A model generated the notes under the pieces. The model saw only the letters and a list, made by a program, of their open reading frames with translations, was not told where the DNA came from and searched no databases. 64,000 nucleotides of DNA, taken from positions 19,924 to 83,923 of the forward strand of contig JAEWLW010000088.1 of assembly GCA_023457355.1 (NCBI GenBank). Direction: 5' to 3'. This document shows positions 26,195-35,527 of the stretch, one piece after another. The position numbers were made by a program, and so were the translations under genes. This stretch comes from Bacillota bacterium (lineage in GTDB: Bacteria > Bacillota > Clostridia > Oscillospirales > Ruminococcaceae). Each line of letters begins with the position of its first letter. Within the stretch, counting starts at the first letter, position 1.

Positions 26195-26599
26195 ATGCAA
26201 ATCAGCTATAAGGCAATTCACGATATTGATAAGGCACAGCTGCAGGGGTTGTTTTTAGCGCTCGAATGGTCCAGCGGGCATTACCCCGATCAGCTTCATG
26301 CCGCCATGAAGAATTATGAAACGGTGTATTCCGCCTGGGACGGCGACAAGCTGGTTGGGTTGTTGTGCGCAATGGATGACGGTGTGATGACAGCGTATAT
26401 CCACTACTTTCTGGTTCATCCCGACTACCAACGCCACGGCATTGGAAAACAGCTGATGGAGATGGCAAAGCAGCATTATCAGGACTATCTGCGCATTGTT
26501 TTAATCGCTTACGATACGGCCGTGCCGTTTTATCAGGCGTGCGGTTTTGAAAAAGGACACGATGAATCGCCAATGTTCATCACTTCGCTGTGGACCTGA
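26195..26599 (+). CDS. GNAT-family N-acetyltransferase
   Basis: A 134-residue enzyme of the GCN5-related fold. The acetyl-CoA pyrophosphate loop is HPDYQRHGIGKQLM (motif A), preceded by the beta strand IHYFLV and followed by FYQACGFEKG (motif B). The substrate is not predictable. AAGAGGATGAG precedes the ATG. A TATAAT at about 26160 suggests its own promoter. Confidence 0.85.
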   Translation: MQISYKAIHDIDKAQLQGLFLALEWSSGHYPDQLHAAMKNYETVYSAWDGDKLVGLLCAMDDGVMTAYIHYFLVHPDYQRHGIGKQLMEMAKQHYQDYLRIVLIAYDTAVPFYQACGFEKGHDESPMFITSLWT

Positions 26600-26687
26600 C
26601 CCCCTGAAAAGCGCAGCAGGCCCGGATTTAAATTGACGAACCCCCTGCTTTGTGCTACCATATGGACGAAAGGTTGGTGGAAAATTA

Positions 26688-27068
26688 ATGAAAGAGATCA
26701 TTTCAAGCCAAAACGCACCAAGTGCCATTGGCCCCTATTCTCAAGCTGTTCGCGCCGGCAATTTTCTCTATATCTCGGGCCAGCTTGCCATTAACCCTGC
26801 AACCGGCGAACTTGCAGGTACGGATATCGCCGCCCAGACCACTCAGGCGCTTAAGAACATCGGCGCCATCCTCAAAGAGGCGGGCATGGATTACTGCGAC
26901 GTTGTTAAAACTACCGTTTTACTAAGCGATATCAACGATTTTGTCCCCATGAACCGGGAGTATGCCAAGTTTTTTCTCAGTGACTGCCCGGCGCGCGCAG
27001 CTTTTCAGGTTGCCGCACTTCCCAAGGCGGGACTGGTTGAAATTGAAGCGGTTGCCTACAAAGAATAA
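26688..27068 (+). CDS. ridA: RidA family protein (imine/enamine deaminase)
   Basis: A 126-residue protein of the YjgF/YER057c/UK114 family that hydrolyses reactive 2-aminoacrylate-type imines from PLP enzymes. Signature elements are IGPYSQAVRAGNFLYISGQ near the N-terminus and CPARAAFQVAALPK with the substrate-binding Arg near the C-terminus, then IEAVAYKE. The start at 26688 matches the family. An upstream in-frame start at 26652 has no ribosome site. Confidence 0.93.
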   Translation: MKEIISSQNAPSAIGPYSQAVRAGNFLYISGQLAINPATGELAGTDIAAQTTQALKNIGAILKEAGMDYCDVVKTTVLLSDINDFVPMNREYAKFFLSDCPARAAFQVAALPKAGLVEIEAVAYKE

Positions 27069-27097
27069 ATCCTCAAATCTATCGCCAGTTTAAATTT

Positions 27098-27153
27098 AAA
27101 ATGCCAACCTCCAAGAGACAGGGCATTCCTGTCGGCCCGGAGGTTGGCATTTT
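27098..27153 (+). terminator. ridA terminator
   Basis: AAAATGCCAACCTCC and GGAGGTTGGCATTTT form a perfect 15-bp stem around a 26-base loop that itself can fold (GACAGG..CCTGTC). Confidence 0.85.
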
Positions 27154-27301
27154 GCCTAACCGGTAAATTCTAAAAACCTGACAGCAACGAACAGGCCGCC
27201 TGCGCGGGGGCATGCCTGCCCGCCAGCGGTGCCTGTTGTTCTTTTGCACAATTCCCCTGTTGCCTGGCCTTATAAAACTACTTTACAGGGTCAACGTTCC
27301 A

Positions 27302-27658
27302 TTATTTTGCGTACAGCCGCAGCCCCACCAAAACGCAGCCTTCAATATAGGGAAGATTATTCTCCTCTAAATATGCCTTCAGCGTATCGCTTTCGGCGCC
27401 GGGCTGAATGACGATGGATTTAAACGGCTTTTTGTTCTCCCTGATTAGCTGCAACCCCTTTGCCGGATTGATGCACAGGTCGATAATATCGATATCGCCC
27501 TCAACATCATTGAGGGAAGCCAGCTCCTTGCCAACCGCCTGTGCCTGATAGCCCTTTTCCTGTAGCCCTTTTTTAATTTTATAAGCGTATTTCTCTTCGT
27601 TTAAAGTATCACCGACCACCACAAAATTGTGCTGCTGCATAATTTCTTTTAAGTCCAT
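27302..27658 (-). CDS. CoA-binding (Rossmann) domain protein
   Basis: A 118-residue protein like the YccU/CoA_binding_2 family: VVVGDTLNEEKYAYKIKKGL, DIIDLCINPAKGLQLI and a late cysteine in IEGCVLVGL. The family binds CoA or related nucleotides; the role is uncertain. GGAGGTG sits before the ATG at 27658. It is a single gene facing ridA. Confidence 0.85.
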   Translation of the reverse strand: MDLKEIMQQHNFVVVGDTLNEEKYAYKIKKGLQEKGYQAQAVGKELASLNDVEGDIDIIDLCINPAKGLQLIRENKKPFKSIVIQPGAESDTLKAYLEENNLPYIEGCVLVGLRLYAK

Positions 27659-27912
27659 AGATACACCTCCCAATTTTTTGTGTTTACCGGGCTTGCCTGT
27701 TTCCTTATAACAATATTAGCAAACAGAGGCTGAAAACGGAACCCTTCTTTATAATTTTGGCGTTTTATTTTGCTCAAATTTATTAATCGCGCCATCAGTC
27801 CCGGCATTTTTAAAGAATATCTTTAATTGTGCACCGCCTATGTTATACTAGTAAATAGAATCGCCACTTGCCCGGCCCGTTATGCCCGGGGATACTGAAA
27901 AGGAGGCACCTC

Positions 27913-28428
27913 ATGGCCCTTGTTCTGAGCATTGTCGGAATCAACATCATCTATGTCTCGCTAAATACGCTGCGCACCATTTTAGTCATTAAGGGGCAGC
28001 GGCTACCGGCCGCATTGCTTTCTATTTTTGAAGTAGGTATTTACCTGCTGGGGCTGACGATGGTTCTTAAAAACTTAACCAGCCCGCTTAATATCGCCGC
28101 CTATTGCGCCGGATTTGGTATCGGCGTTTATATCGGCAGTTGCCTTGAGCAGCGGCTGGCGCTCGGCTACGTCAATGTTCAGGTCATTGTTAATTCGACC
28201 GATTGCAACCTGCCCGGCCTATTGCGCGAACAAGGCTATGGTGTAACAGCCTGGCAGGCGCAGGGCCGTGACGGCGCCCGGCTGGTGTTACAGGTGTTGG
28301 CCAAGCGGAGCGACGAAAAATCGTTGCTGGCTTTTTTAAAAACCACCGCACCAAATGCGTTTATCGTTTCTTACGAGCCCAAAAATTTTGTCGGCGGCTT
28401 TTGGACCAAGCATATCCGCACCTTTTAA
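27913..28428 (+). CDS. DUF2179/DUF5698-type membrane protein
   Basis: A 171-residue protein with three N-terminal membrane helices (about 1-85; NIIYVSLNTLRTILVIKG and GFGIGVYIGSCLEQRLALG) and a cytoplasmic DUF2179-like domain (about 90-171). The SLNTLRTIL motif is typical of this family (YebE/UPF0316). Members are suggested to bind small ligands or nucleotides, but function is unproven. AGGAGG lies ten bases before the ATG at 27913. Confidence 0.85.
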   Translation: MALVLSIVGINIIYVSLNTLRTILVIKGQRLPAALLSIFEVGIYLLGLTMVLKNLTSPLNIAAYCAGFGIGVYIGSCLEQRLALGYVNVQVIVNSTDCNLPGLLREQGYGVTAWQAQGRDGARLVLQVLAKRSDEKSLLAFLKTTAPNAFIVSYEPKNFVGGFWTKHIRTF

Positions 28429-28563
28429 CCCGAACTTAACCGCAAGGACGCTTTTAACATGCTGCAAAAGCTTAAAGCGCGCCGGCGGCACAAAGTCCTA
28501 TCCGGCAACAACAGCATCAAGAGAACCCCGGGGTTATGGAACTCCCGCGGGGAACCTTTTTTA

Positions 28564-29259
28564 TCAGGCGTGCGATGGCGGTTTTTTATCCTTCGCCTTT
28601 TTTACAGGGGCGTATTCCTTCATGCCCGGAATCGCACCATTGGCGACAGCCCAGATGTAGAAACTGGCTACCGTGCCATAAGGGCTATAACGCCGCCTGT
28701 ATTTTTCGAACAGCTTTCGGTCAATTTTTCGGTGATGGTACAGCATTCTTAAGCCCCGCTGAATCGCAAGGTCACCAAAGCTTAATACGTCGGGACGCTG
28801 TAGCGAAAAAATCATCAGCATTTCAGCGGTCCACACGCCGATTCCTTTTAATGCCGCCAATTCGGCAATCACCTCGTCATCCTTCTTTTCCGCAAGCGCA
28901 TTTATATCAAAGGCGCCGTGATGTACTTTTTGCGCAAAGTCTTTGATGTATTCGGCCTTTTTAAAAGAGATACCACAGGCTTGCAGGGCCGGTGTGTCGG
29001 TGGCGTATATTTTTTCAGGCGTAATTTCGCCCAGCGCGTCGGCCATTCGCCGCCAGATAGTCGCCTGCGCCGCCATTGAAATCTGCTGCCCAACAATATG
29101 ATGCACCACTGAGGCGAATAAATCGCTGTTGGTGTTGCGTTCAAGCGGACCAAGCGCATCAATCACCTGAGCCAGGCGCTTATCCTTCTTTTTCAAATAT
29201 TCCAGTTCTTTTTCTCCGTATAAAAACACTTTTCCGTCACCGCCTTTTATGGCTATCAT
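28564..29259 (-). CDS. DNA-3-methyladenine glycosylase (AlkA-like, HhH-GPD)
   Basis: A 231-residue base-excision repair enzyme. The helix-hairpin-helix is LKGIGVWTAEMLMIFSLQRP and the catalytic aspartate is the D of VLSFGDLAIQRGL. The upstream helix SVVHHIVGQQISMAAQATIW is typical of the AlkA group. It removes alkylated purines from DNA. It faces the DUF2179 gene; the two stops are about 135 bases apart. Confidence 0.92.
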   Translation of the reverse strand: MIAIKGGDGKVFLYGEKELEYLKKKDKRLAQVIDALGPLERNTNSDLFASVVHHIVGQQISMAAQATIWRRMADALGEITPEKIYATDTPALQACGISFKKAEYIKDFAQKVHHGAFDINALAEKKDDEVIAELAALKGIGVWTAEMLMIFSLQRPDVLSFGDLAIQRGLRMLYHHRKIDRKLFEKYRRRYSPYGTVASFYIWAVANGAIPGMKEYAPVKKAKDKKPPSHA

Positions 29260-29326
29260 ACCAGAAAACCGTTCAATTTTCTTCTCCTTTTGTTATCTTA
29301 AATTTATCCCGGTTTTTAACCCGACG

Positions 29327-29362
29327 AAAAAGGATAAGGCCAGTTAACGGCCTTATCCTTTT
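29327..29362. terminator. Terminator 3' of the flavoprotein gene
   Basis: AAAAAGGATAAGGCC and GGCCTTATCCTTTT form a stem with a short loop. On the minus strand it ends the TetR/flavoprotein operon, with T-runs on both strands. Confidence 0.85.
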
Positions 29363-29366
29363 ATGA

Positions 29367-29945
29367 TTAGCCGCGCGCCCAGCAGCGTTGGATTTTGTTT
29401 AAAATATTTTGCGGCAGTATAGGGGAATTTTTGGCATCGGCAAAAGCAACACAGCCCATTGGCTTCATGCCGGAATATTTAAAAAACTCTTTCATCGCCC
29501 GCAGCGTGCCAACACTCTGCCCCGAAATCCATGAAATGGGAAACGGCGCATCACAGGCGGTCAACAACAGATACTGTTGTTCGGGCGACAGACGCGGCTG
29601 CGGATAGCCGCCGTCCGCTTTTATGACGGTTCCCACCAGTCGGTCAAACAAGTTCTTCACCGCAGCCGGAACATTTGCCCAATAGGTGGGTGCGGCCAGC
29701 ACAACCCGGTCGGCCTTCTTTAAAAGCGCCGCTATCTCAGCCGCGTCATCTTGAATCATACATACCCCGGTTGTGTTGCAGCGGCGGCATCCGACGCAAA
29801 ACCCCAGCTTTTTTTCATATAGATGCACGGTGTGCACCTGCCAACCGTCTTTTAGTGCGGCGTTGACCACACAATTGAGCATCGCAGCAGTTGAACCGCC
29901 CCGGTGGGGGCTGCCTAAAATAGCAAGCAGCATTTTGTCATGCAT
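29367..29945 (-). CDS. NADPH-dependent FMN reductase / iron-sulfur flavoprotein-like
   Basis: A 192-residue flavodoxin-fold protein. FMN-binding loops are visible as GSPHRGGSTAAMLN and APTYWANVPAAVKNLFDR. A cysteine cluster FCVGCRRCNTTGVC (about residues 47-60) has the compact spacing of iron-sulfur flavoproteins. It overlaps the 3' end of the TetR gene by eight bases, so it is likely co-regulated. The role is probably reduction of quinones, nitro or other xenobiotic compounds (family-level inference). Confidence 0.88.
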   Translation of the reverse strand: MHDKMLLAILGSPHRGGSTAAMLNCVVNAALKDGWQVHTVHLYEKKLGFCVGCRRCNTTGVCMIQDDAAEIAALLKKADRVVLAAPTYWANVPAAVKNLFDRLVGTVIKADGGYPQPRLSPEQQYLLLTACDAPFPISWISGQSVGTLRAMKEFFKYSGMKPMGCVAFADAKNSPILPQNILNKIQRCWARG

Positions 29946-30585
29946 CCCTTTGTTCCTCCATTGAGATAACCTGATAAAGCTTTTCAAACCCGTCTTTTAA
30001 AAACTGTTGCTTTGAAATACTCAGATACTGCTCGAGATAAGCCTGTTTGGCAGAAGATGTCTGAATTAAGCCCGACAAGGTGGCCCAAAACCAAAAAACA
30101 GTTTGAACAACCTGCAGATGGGACTGATTTTTGCCTATTCCCGTTTCCCCGCGAATAAAAGTTGAAAGCGTTTGATTAATCTGTTCGCCCACATCAAATA
30201 TCTCCTTTTCAACAGGCAAGTACATACCGCTTTCAAAGTCCACGTTTATTTCCCCCAATGCCAACGTATAATAAAGCGGATATTTTGCCTGGTAATCAAC
30301 CAAGGTGAAACAAATTCTATCGTACTTTTCTTTGGGTGTTCCCGGCTCAAAAACCGCTTTGTCCAGGCAGTCCTTTAATAACCTCATGCTTTTAAGCGCC
30401 AGTAAGCCGACAATCTCTTCTTTGTTGGCAAAATAGACATACAGTGTCGCTTTACTGTAGCCTGCCTGTTTGGCGATATCATCCATTGTGGTGCCCTGAA
30501 CACCTTTTTCTCCAAACAGCTGCGCCGCGGCCACTGCAATATTCTCCCGGTGCACCCCTTCGGGTTCTTTTCTCCTGCGCCCCAT
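29938..30585 (-). CDS. TetR-family transcriptional repressor
   Basis: A 215-residue repressor. The N-terminal helix-turn-helix (about 15-60) reads IAVAAAQLFGEKGVQGTTMD and IAKQAGYSKATLYVYFANKE. The C-terminal ligand-binding part has no family I recognise. It precedes and overlaps the flavoprotein gene. A perfect inverted repeat 16 bases upstream of the start is a likely operator for autorepression. Confidence 0.92.
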   Translation of the reverse strand: MGRRRKEPEGVHRENIAVAAAQLFGEKGVQGTTMDDIAKQAGYSKATLYVYFANKEEIVGLLALKSMRLLKDCLDKAVFEPGTPKEKYDRICFTLVDYQAKYPLYYTLALGEINVDFESGMYLPVEKEIFDVGEQINQTLSTFIRGETGIGKNQSHLQVVQTVFWFWATLSGLIQTSSAKQAYLEQYLSISKQQFLKDGFEKLYQVISMEEQRDA

Positions 30586-30600
30586 TGTGGAAATCTCCCC

Positions 30601-30641
30601 TGCTAAAATTAATTAAACTTAAAGTACAATTAATTTTAGCA
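30601..30641. promoter_or_regulatory. Palindromic operator upstream of tetR
   Basis: TGCTAAAATTAATT (30601-30614) and its exact reverse complement AATTAATTTTAGCA (30628-30641) flank a 13-base centre. It spans the likely -10 region of the minus-strand tetR promoter. Confidence 0.75.
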
Positions 30642-30878
30642 ATGTTTTTCTTCCGTGTCAAGAGGATTTCTTGTTTTTAGGAAAATAGTGAAGGCGCAAT
30701 GCTTTTATAAAGCATTGCGCCCCAGCTGGTCAAAAATAATATAAAACCTTAAATTAAGCAACAAACTGCCGACAGCCCTTGAGCCCGTATCTCTCCATTT
30801 AACACCGAGGGTGGCGTCAGTGTCCGTCCGCTGCCGTTGCTTCATTAAATCAAAAAATACATTTGACAGATTAAAATG

Positions 30879-32057
30879 TTATTTGGCCAGTGCCGCTACA
30901 GCTACTTTCAGACGTTTACAGCCCTCGACGATATTCTCATAGCTGTTGGCAAAGCTCATACGCAGATAGCCCTCGCCCCCGGGGCCAAAAACATCGCCGG
31001 GCACCAGCGCAATTTTAGCTTGCTCCAACAATTGCTGCGCCACCTCGGCGCACGGAAGTTTTAAGGCTTTGATATTGATAAAAATATAAAACGCACCCTT
31101 CGGGCAGCGGCAGCTCAAGCCCGGTATGGCGTTAATAGCGGCAACGGCATAATCGCGGCGGCGCTGATATTCCTTCACCATATCGGCCACCTCGTTTTCT
31201 TCATCGCGCAGCGCTACAATTGAAGCTTTCTGAACAAAGGAAGGCGCACAGGTGGTATTATGCTGATGGATTTTATTGAGCGCTGCAATATACGTCTCAG
31301 GTGCCGCCACATAACCGATGCGCCAGCCGGTCATGGAAAAAGCCTTTGACAGGCCGTTGAGCGTAAAAGTGCGTTCTTTCATGCCGGGCAGCGCGGCAAT
31401 GCTGATGTGGCGGGCCTCGTCATAAATCAAACGCTCATAGATTTCGTCGGCAATGACCATAATATCCTTTTCTACGGCGATCTCAGCCAAGCCCCGCAGC
31501 GTCTGCTCCGACAAAACGCCGCCGGTTGGGTTATTGGGTGTTACCAGCACCAGCGCCTTTGTTTTATCGGTGATTTTGCTGCGGACCTCCGCGAGATCGA
31601 TCTGGTAGTCGTTTTCTTCACGCAAAGCATAGGCCACCGGTGTTGCACCCAGCAGGCGGGGTACATTGAGGTAATTCATCCACACAGGGTCGGGAACTAA
31701 AATTTCATCCCCGGCGTCAAGAATGGTGCATAACACGTCGAAGACCGCTTCAGAAAGGCCAACCGTGACCAGAACTTCCGACGGATTATACGCCACATGA
31801 TTTTCTCTTGCCAGTTTTTCGGCAATCGCTTCGCGCAAACCCATATCGCCAAAGTTGGAGGTGTAAAACACCTCCCCTCTTTGCAGGCTTTCCTCACAGG
31901 CCCGCTTGATATAATCGGGCGTGTCAAAATCGGGGCGGCCGATCTCAAAGTGGATGACGGGCTCACCGGCCCGCTCCATCGCCAAAGCCTTTTCATTGAC
32001 CTTTCGGATGCCCGAGGGGGCCAAAAGCGACATACGGGCTGCAATGCGGTTCTTCAT
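30879..32057 (-). CDS. Class I/II pyridoxal-phosphate aminotransferase
   Basis: A 392-residue fold type I aminotransferase of the aspartate aminotransferase superfamily. The Schiff-base lysine lies in LNGLSKAFSMTGWRIGYVAA. PLP-contacting VTPNNPTGGVLS and IADEIYERLIYD are present, and the C-terminal substrate arginine is in GYLRMSFANS. Likely substrates are aspartate or aromatic/neutral amino acids; more cannot be said. AAGGAGG precedes the ATG at 32057. It is monocistronic. Confidence 0.93.
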   Translation of the reverse strand: MKNRIAARMSLLAPSGIRKVNEKALAMERAGEPVIHFEIGRPDFDTPDYIKRACEESLQRGEVFYTSNFGDMGLREAIAEKLARENHVAYNPSEVLVTVGLSEAVFDVLCTILDAGDEILVPDPVWMNYLNVPRLLGATPVAYALREENDYQIDLAEVRSKITDKTKALVLVTPNNPTGGVLSEQTLRGLAEIAVEKDIMVIADEIYERLIYDEARHISIAALPGMKERTFTLNGLSKAFSMTGWRIGYVAAPETYIAALNKIHQHNTTCAPSFVQKASIVALRDEENEVADMVKEYQRRRDYAVAAINAIPGLSCRCPKGAFYIFINIKALKLPCAEVAQQLLEQAKIALVPGDVFGPGGEGYLRMSFANSYENIVEGCKRLKVAVAALAK

Positions 32058-32201
32058 AGGGTGTTCCTCCTTAAGTTTGACTCCACATATAATCTTAACT
32101 TGAATATAACTTTTTCCCTTAAATTTTAACATCATCAACAAGAAAAATAAAATACTGATTTTTATATCTTGATATAACGAATTTAATATGTCGCAAAAAT
32201 A

Positions 32202-32251
32202 AAGCGCAAGAGAAACCGCCCGGTTGTTCCCGGGTTTATTCCCTTGCGCTT
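32202..32251 (-). terminator. Terminator downstream of the 87-residue protein gene
   Basis: AAGCGCAAG..TTGCGCTT outer stem and CCCGG..CCGGG inner stem, with T-rich sequence on the minus-strand exit side. It separates the small gene (32321) from the aminotransferase promoter. Confidence 0.65.
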
Positions 32252-32320
32252 ATGTTATGGAATTTCGCAATTACCAAGTAAAAACGGGCTTGTGCGCCGC
32301 ATGCTGCACAATTATGACCC

Positions 32321-32584
32321 TCAGTTGGATTCTTTAAGATATTCGTCGGTTACGTCCTGCGCTTTCTTTTCCTCTACATCGGCAAGAAGCGCCTCGTATT
32401 TAGATTGCGGATCCACGTCGTTGCCATTCCAACGGCTCAAATCCTCACCGGCCTTGGCCGCCTCAACAAGCTGGGGGATTTCTTCTTTGCTTTTATCGCT
32501 AAAGTAGTATTTGCACGATCCGTCATCGCATACTACCGCGAAATGCAAGCCACTCGATGCATCGCTGTAAACTTCATATTTCAT
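32321..32584 (-). CDS. Hypothetical protein, 87 residues
   Basis: A small acidic cytosolic protein: MKYEVYSDASSGLHFAVVCD, then CKYYFSDKSKEEIPQLVEAA and an acidic helical end. No recognised family. AAAGGAGAAAAG precedes the ATG at 32584. The gene has its own terminator. Confidence 0.65.
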   Translation of the reverse strand: MKYEVYSDASSGLHFAVVCDDGSCKYYFSDKSKEEIPQLVEAAKAGEDLSRWNGNDVDPQSKYEALLADVEEKKAQDVTDEYLKESN

Positions 32585-32802
32585 AGCTTTTCTCCTTTTT
32601 GCATTGGTGATTTTTGCTGTATATTTATTATAGCATAGATTAAAATAACAATCCAAGAGAAACAATCAAAATTTATCAATTTTTTTAGAATTATTACTAT
32701 TTTCTTCAGGGACTAAGGACTTTTATTTAGTCCCGCCATAAGATGGCGCTTCACACCCTTTAAACCGTGCACATCCCTTTTATTCGGCGTTAAACAGCAC
32801 CT

Positions 32803-34332
32803 TTACAGGACGGTGGAGCGATTGCGCCCCCGATCCTTCGAACGATAAAGCGCCCTGTCCGCCTGCCCCATGACGCTTTCGAGCAGCTGGCCCGGCTGTC
32901 TCCTTGTCATGCCGGTGCTGACAGTCACATAAAACTGATTGTCAAGGTGGCAATAAACATGTGCTCCTGCAGTTTTGCGAAAGGCCTCCAGGTCTCGAAT
33001 GGCTTCATCATCATCGACATTTTGAAGCAAAACTGCAAATTCCTCGCCCCCCAGCCGCGCCACCACACTGTTTGAATTAAAATGACTTTTTAGCATCTGT
33101 GAAAAATCCCGGATGACAACATCGCCTGTAGGATGACCATACCGGTCGTTCACATCTTTAAAATGATCCAGATCCATCATCAAAAGATGCAGGGCGGCGC
33201 CGCTCTTTTCCGACCTGGATACCCAATCACTTCCAACATCGATAAATGCCCGCCGATTAATCAGCCCGCTCAGTTCATCGGTCATAGCCTGCCGCTTTAG
33301 TTCCTTGTTGAGCTGATAAATTTCTGTAATATCACGGATTGTTTTTATCCATCCACGCAGGCTATTCCGGTCGTCTATATTCTCCGTGGTAATTTCATAA
33401 AATCCGTCTTTATCATTTAGCCGCAGCTTAACCACCGACGATTCCGTCTTTTCCAGCGCATGCAGCAACTCCGGCCTTTCTTCAAACAGCAGCCAAAGGG
33501 GCCGGTTGCTTAAGTGAATGCCCAACTGCCCCATCAGCCGCCGGGCGCTGTTATTATAATCCAACACCATCTTTTGGCGGTTAACCAGAAAAATGGCGTC
33601 CCCCCCGGCATCAAACGCCTTACTTCTGGCAATGAATCTTGTCTCAAGCAAATCATATCGCAATATGGCCAGTATGACCATAATGCACGTAACCGGAAGG
33701 CAGAGCGCCATGTAATCAATTGGAATATTAAAGGGCCTTTGCTGAGTCAGAAATAATCCGGTCACCGAAAAAATTGAAGCGCCTGTAATCAACAAAATCT
33801 TACCGATTTGTTTGCCCTCATGTCTGACAGAATGATAGATCAGAAAAGCCATGGACAGCAGAATCATCGACGCCGAATGGATACTCTGCACACGCATCCA
33901 TGGCCCCGGCTGCTTGACAAAAAGCAGCGTACCCAGCGCTTGTGCATATTGTTCCGAAGTAAAATAAAGATGATGATATTCATTTGTCAAACGCAATATC
34001 AAGGTGCCTGCCGGGATGCCAAAAACAGCGGGAATCAAAATTCTTTTAAAGCGCGCAAAATAGCCTGTGTACATCAGCACGGTTGTCAGCCACAATGCCG
34101 ACACGAAAGGAATACCAACATATTCTACCCGGTTCCAGAACAGAATACCCACGCGCGTGACGGCATTGAGCTCCATGGTATATCCCAATATATAAAAGCA
34201 AACAGCATAACAAAGCAGCAACGCCGTCCTCGTATACCTTGCGCCATTAAAAGATCTGATTTGCGCGGTGCAAAAAACAACCCCGACAGAAACGATTAAT
34301 AAATAAAGACTGATCAGATTAATCCAAAGCAT
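32803..34332 (-). CDS. Membrane diguanylate cyclase (7TM sensor + PAS + GGDEF)
   Basis: A 509-residue signalling protein. About seven N-terminal helices (1-220) look like the histidine-kinase-type 7TM sensor (HisKA_7TM), followed by a PAS-like region (about 240-335; AGGDAIFLVNRQKMVLDYNN) and a GGDEF domain (about 350-509). The active site is LGGEEFAVLL, a GGEEF variant that is catalytically competent in the family, preceded by MDLDHFKDVNDRYGHPTGD. It should make cyclic di-GMP in response to a membrane signal. The ATG at 34332 is chosen over an in-frame GTG at 34356 that touches its own GGGAG. Confidence 0.9.
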   Translation of the reverse strand: MLWINLISLYLLIVSVGVVFCTAQIRSFNGARYTRTALLLCYAVCFYILGYTMELNAVTRVGILFWNRVEYVGIPFVSALWLTTVLMYTGYFARFKRILIPAVFGIPAGTLILRLTNEYHHLYFTSEQYAQALGTLLFVKQPGPWMRVQSIHSASMILLSMAFLIYHSVRHEGKQIGKILLITGASIFSVTGLFLTQQRPFNIPIDYMALCLPVTCIMVILAILRYDLLETRFIARSKAFDAGGDAIFLVNRQKMVLDYNNSARRLMGQLGIHLSNRPLWLLFEERPELLHALEKTESSVVKLRLNDKDGFYEITTENIDDRNSLRGWIKTIRDITEIYQLNKELKRQAMTDELSGLINRRAFIDVGSDWVSRSEKSGAALHLLMMDLDHFKDVNDRYGHPTGDVVIRDFSQMLKSHFNSNSVVARLGGEEFAVLLQNVDDDEAIRDLEAFRKTAGAHVYCHLDNQFYVTVSTGMTRRQPGQLLESVMGQADRALYRSKDRGRNRSTVL

Positions 34333-34470
34333 AAAAGGGCCTCTCTTGAGTAGCACTCCCGTTGATGATTTTAATTATAGCATCCCGATAAAATCCTGTC
34401 ACCAAATTTTGCTACTGCCCCTGCTGATGCTTGCTTGTGCATATCTGTTTCAGGATTAAAAATACACAAA

Positions 34471-34493
34471 GGCCACCGACTGGAGCCGGCGGC
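34471..34493 (-). terminator. Terminator of the MCP-like gene
   Basis: On the minus strand GGCCGCCGGC..CGGTGGCC is followed by TTTGTGTATTTTT. It starts about 25 bases past the stop at 34520. Confidence 0.65.
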
Positions 34494-34519
34494 CATCTCA
34501 ATGGTGGGATGCTATTAAA

Positions 34520-35527
34520 TTACATGCGCTCAACGGCAATGACCGACCAGTCCTTGCCTTTATAGGCGTTATATCCCCTTGTGTGTGCATAACCAATAAT
34601 CTGGATGGCACCATCATCGTCTTTGGTTATTTCATAGCCGTAATGTTCTCCCGCAAGCGCTCTTTGGGCAGCCGGAATATCGTTCACCGTTCTTTTAAAA
34701 ACATCATTCCTGTTTTTAGAGCCTATGACTCGTCCCGCATTGTTGACAAGGAGCAGATCTCCCTGCGCGCTGACCCTGGCTTTATCAATAATGTCATAGA
34801 TAAACGACCAATTAAACCGCGACGAAAGAATGCCCAGCATTTGTTTATCGCTGCCGATAATGGGGCAGTTGTACCCGACCGTATAGTCGCCAATGAACTC
34901 AAAAAAATACATATCATTGACGGTTGGCTTTTTTAACGCCATGGTCTCTTTAAACCAGTCCTTGCCCGATAAATTTCTGCCGATAATACCGGGATACACA
35001 CCTGATGAAACGACAACTCCGTTTAAGTCCGTGATGAAGATATCATAATAAACTTCACAAATTTCCACAAGGTTTTTGAGCAGCAGATTCGCTTCCCGGG
35101 TGACTGCCTCTTCCTTTTTTTCAACGGCTGCCACAACCTTGTCAAAAGTAGCCCATGCCTGTATGTCACAGTGGCGTTCAAAAAGATTCCGGTCAATCTT
35201 ATCAATGGTATCATAAGCGATATCCGCCATTCTGACTGCAAACACCTCATTGACCTTCTCTCTGATAACGGTCAGCTGTTCGGCACTTTCTGCGTTGGAT
35301 TTTGCGCTGTTTTCCGACAATTTCTTAATTTCTTTTGCGATGACCGCAAACCCTTTGCCAGCATTCCCTGCCCGTGCCGCTTCAATTGATGAGTTAAAAG
35401 ATAAAAGCGTCGTCTGAACTGTAAACTCCTGAATACGCCCGACAATATCCTCCATTTTTTTATAAGAGTCCAATAGTTCCTTAAAAGATAAAGATACATC
35501 CGTTTGACTGTTCATTTTGGTTGACAT
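34520..35527 (-). CDS. MCP-like signalling domain with C-terminal Cache sensor
   Basis: A 335-residue protein whose domain order is reversed. The N-terminal 110 residues carry a short methyl-accepting-chemotaxis hairpin (SSIEAARAGNAGKGFAVIAK is the usual tip sequence). Residues from about 140 to 330 look like a double Cache/PDC sensor (YYDIFITDLNGVVVSSGVYP, GRNLSGKDWFKETM, GDLLLVNNAGRVIGS). No membrane helix or signal peptide is visible, so both parts would be cytosolic. Start 35527 follows AGGAG. It may be a soluble chemoreceptor or a remnant of one. Confidence 0.85.
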   Translation of the reverse strand: MSTKMNSQTDVSLSFKELLDSYKKMEDIVGRIQEFTVQTTLLSFNSSIEAARAGNAGKGFAVIAKEIKKLSENSAKSNAESAEQLTVIREKVNEVFAVRMADIAYDTIDKIDRNLFERHCDIQAWATFDKVVAAVEKKEEAVTREANLLLKNLVEICEVYYDIFITDLNGVVVSSGVYPGIIGRNLSGKDWFKETMALKKPTVNDMYFFEFIGDYTVGYNCPIIGSDKQMLGILSSRFNWSFIYDIIDKARVSAQGDLLLVNNAGRVIGSKNRNDVFKRTVNDIPAAQRALAGEHYGYEITKDDDGAIQIIGYAHTRGYNAYKGKDWSVIAVERM

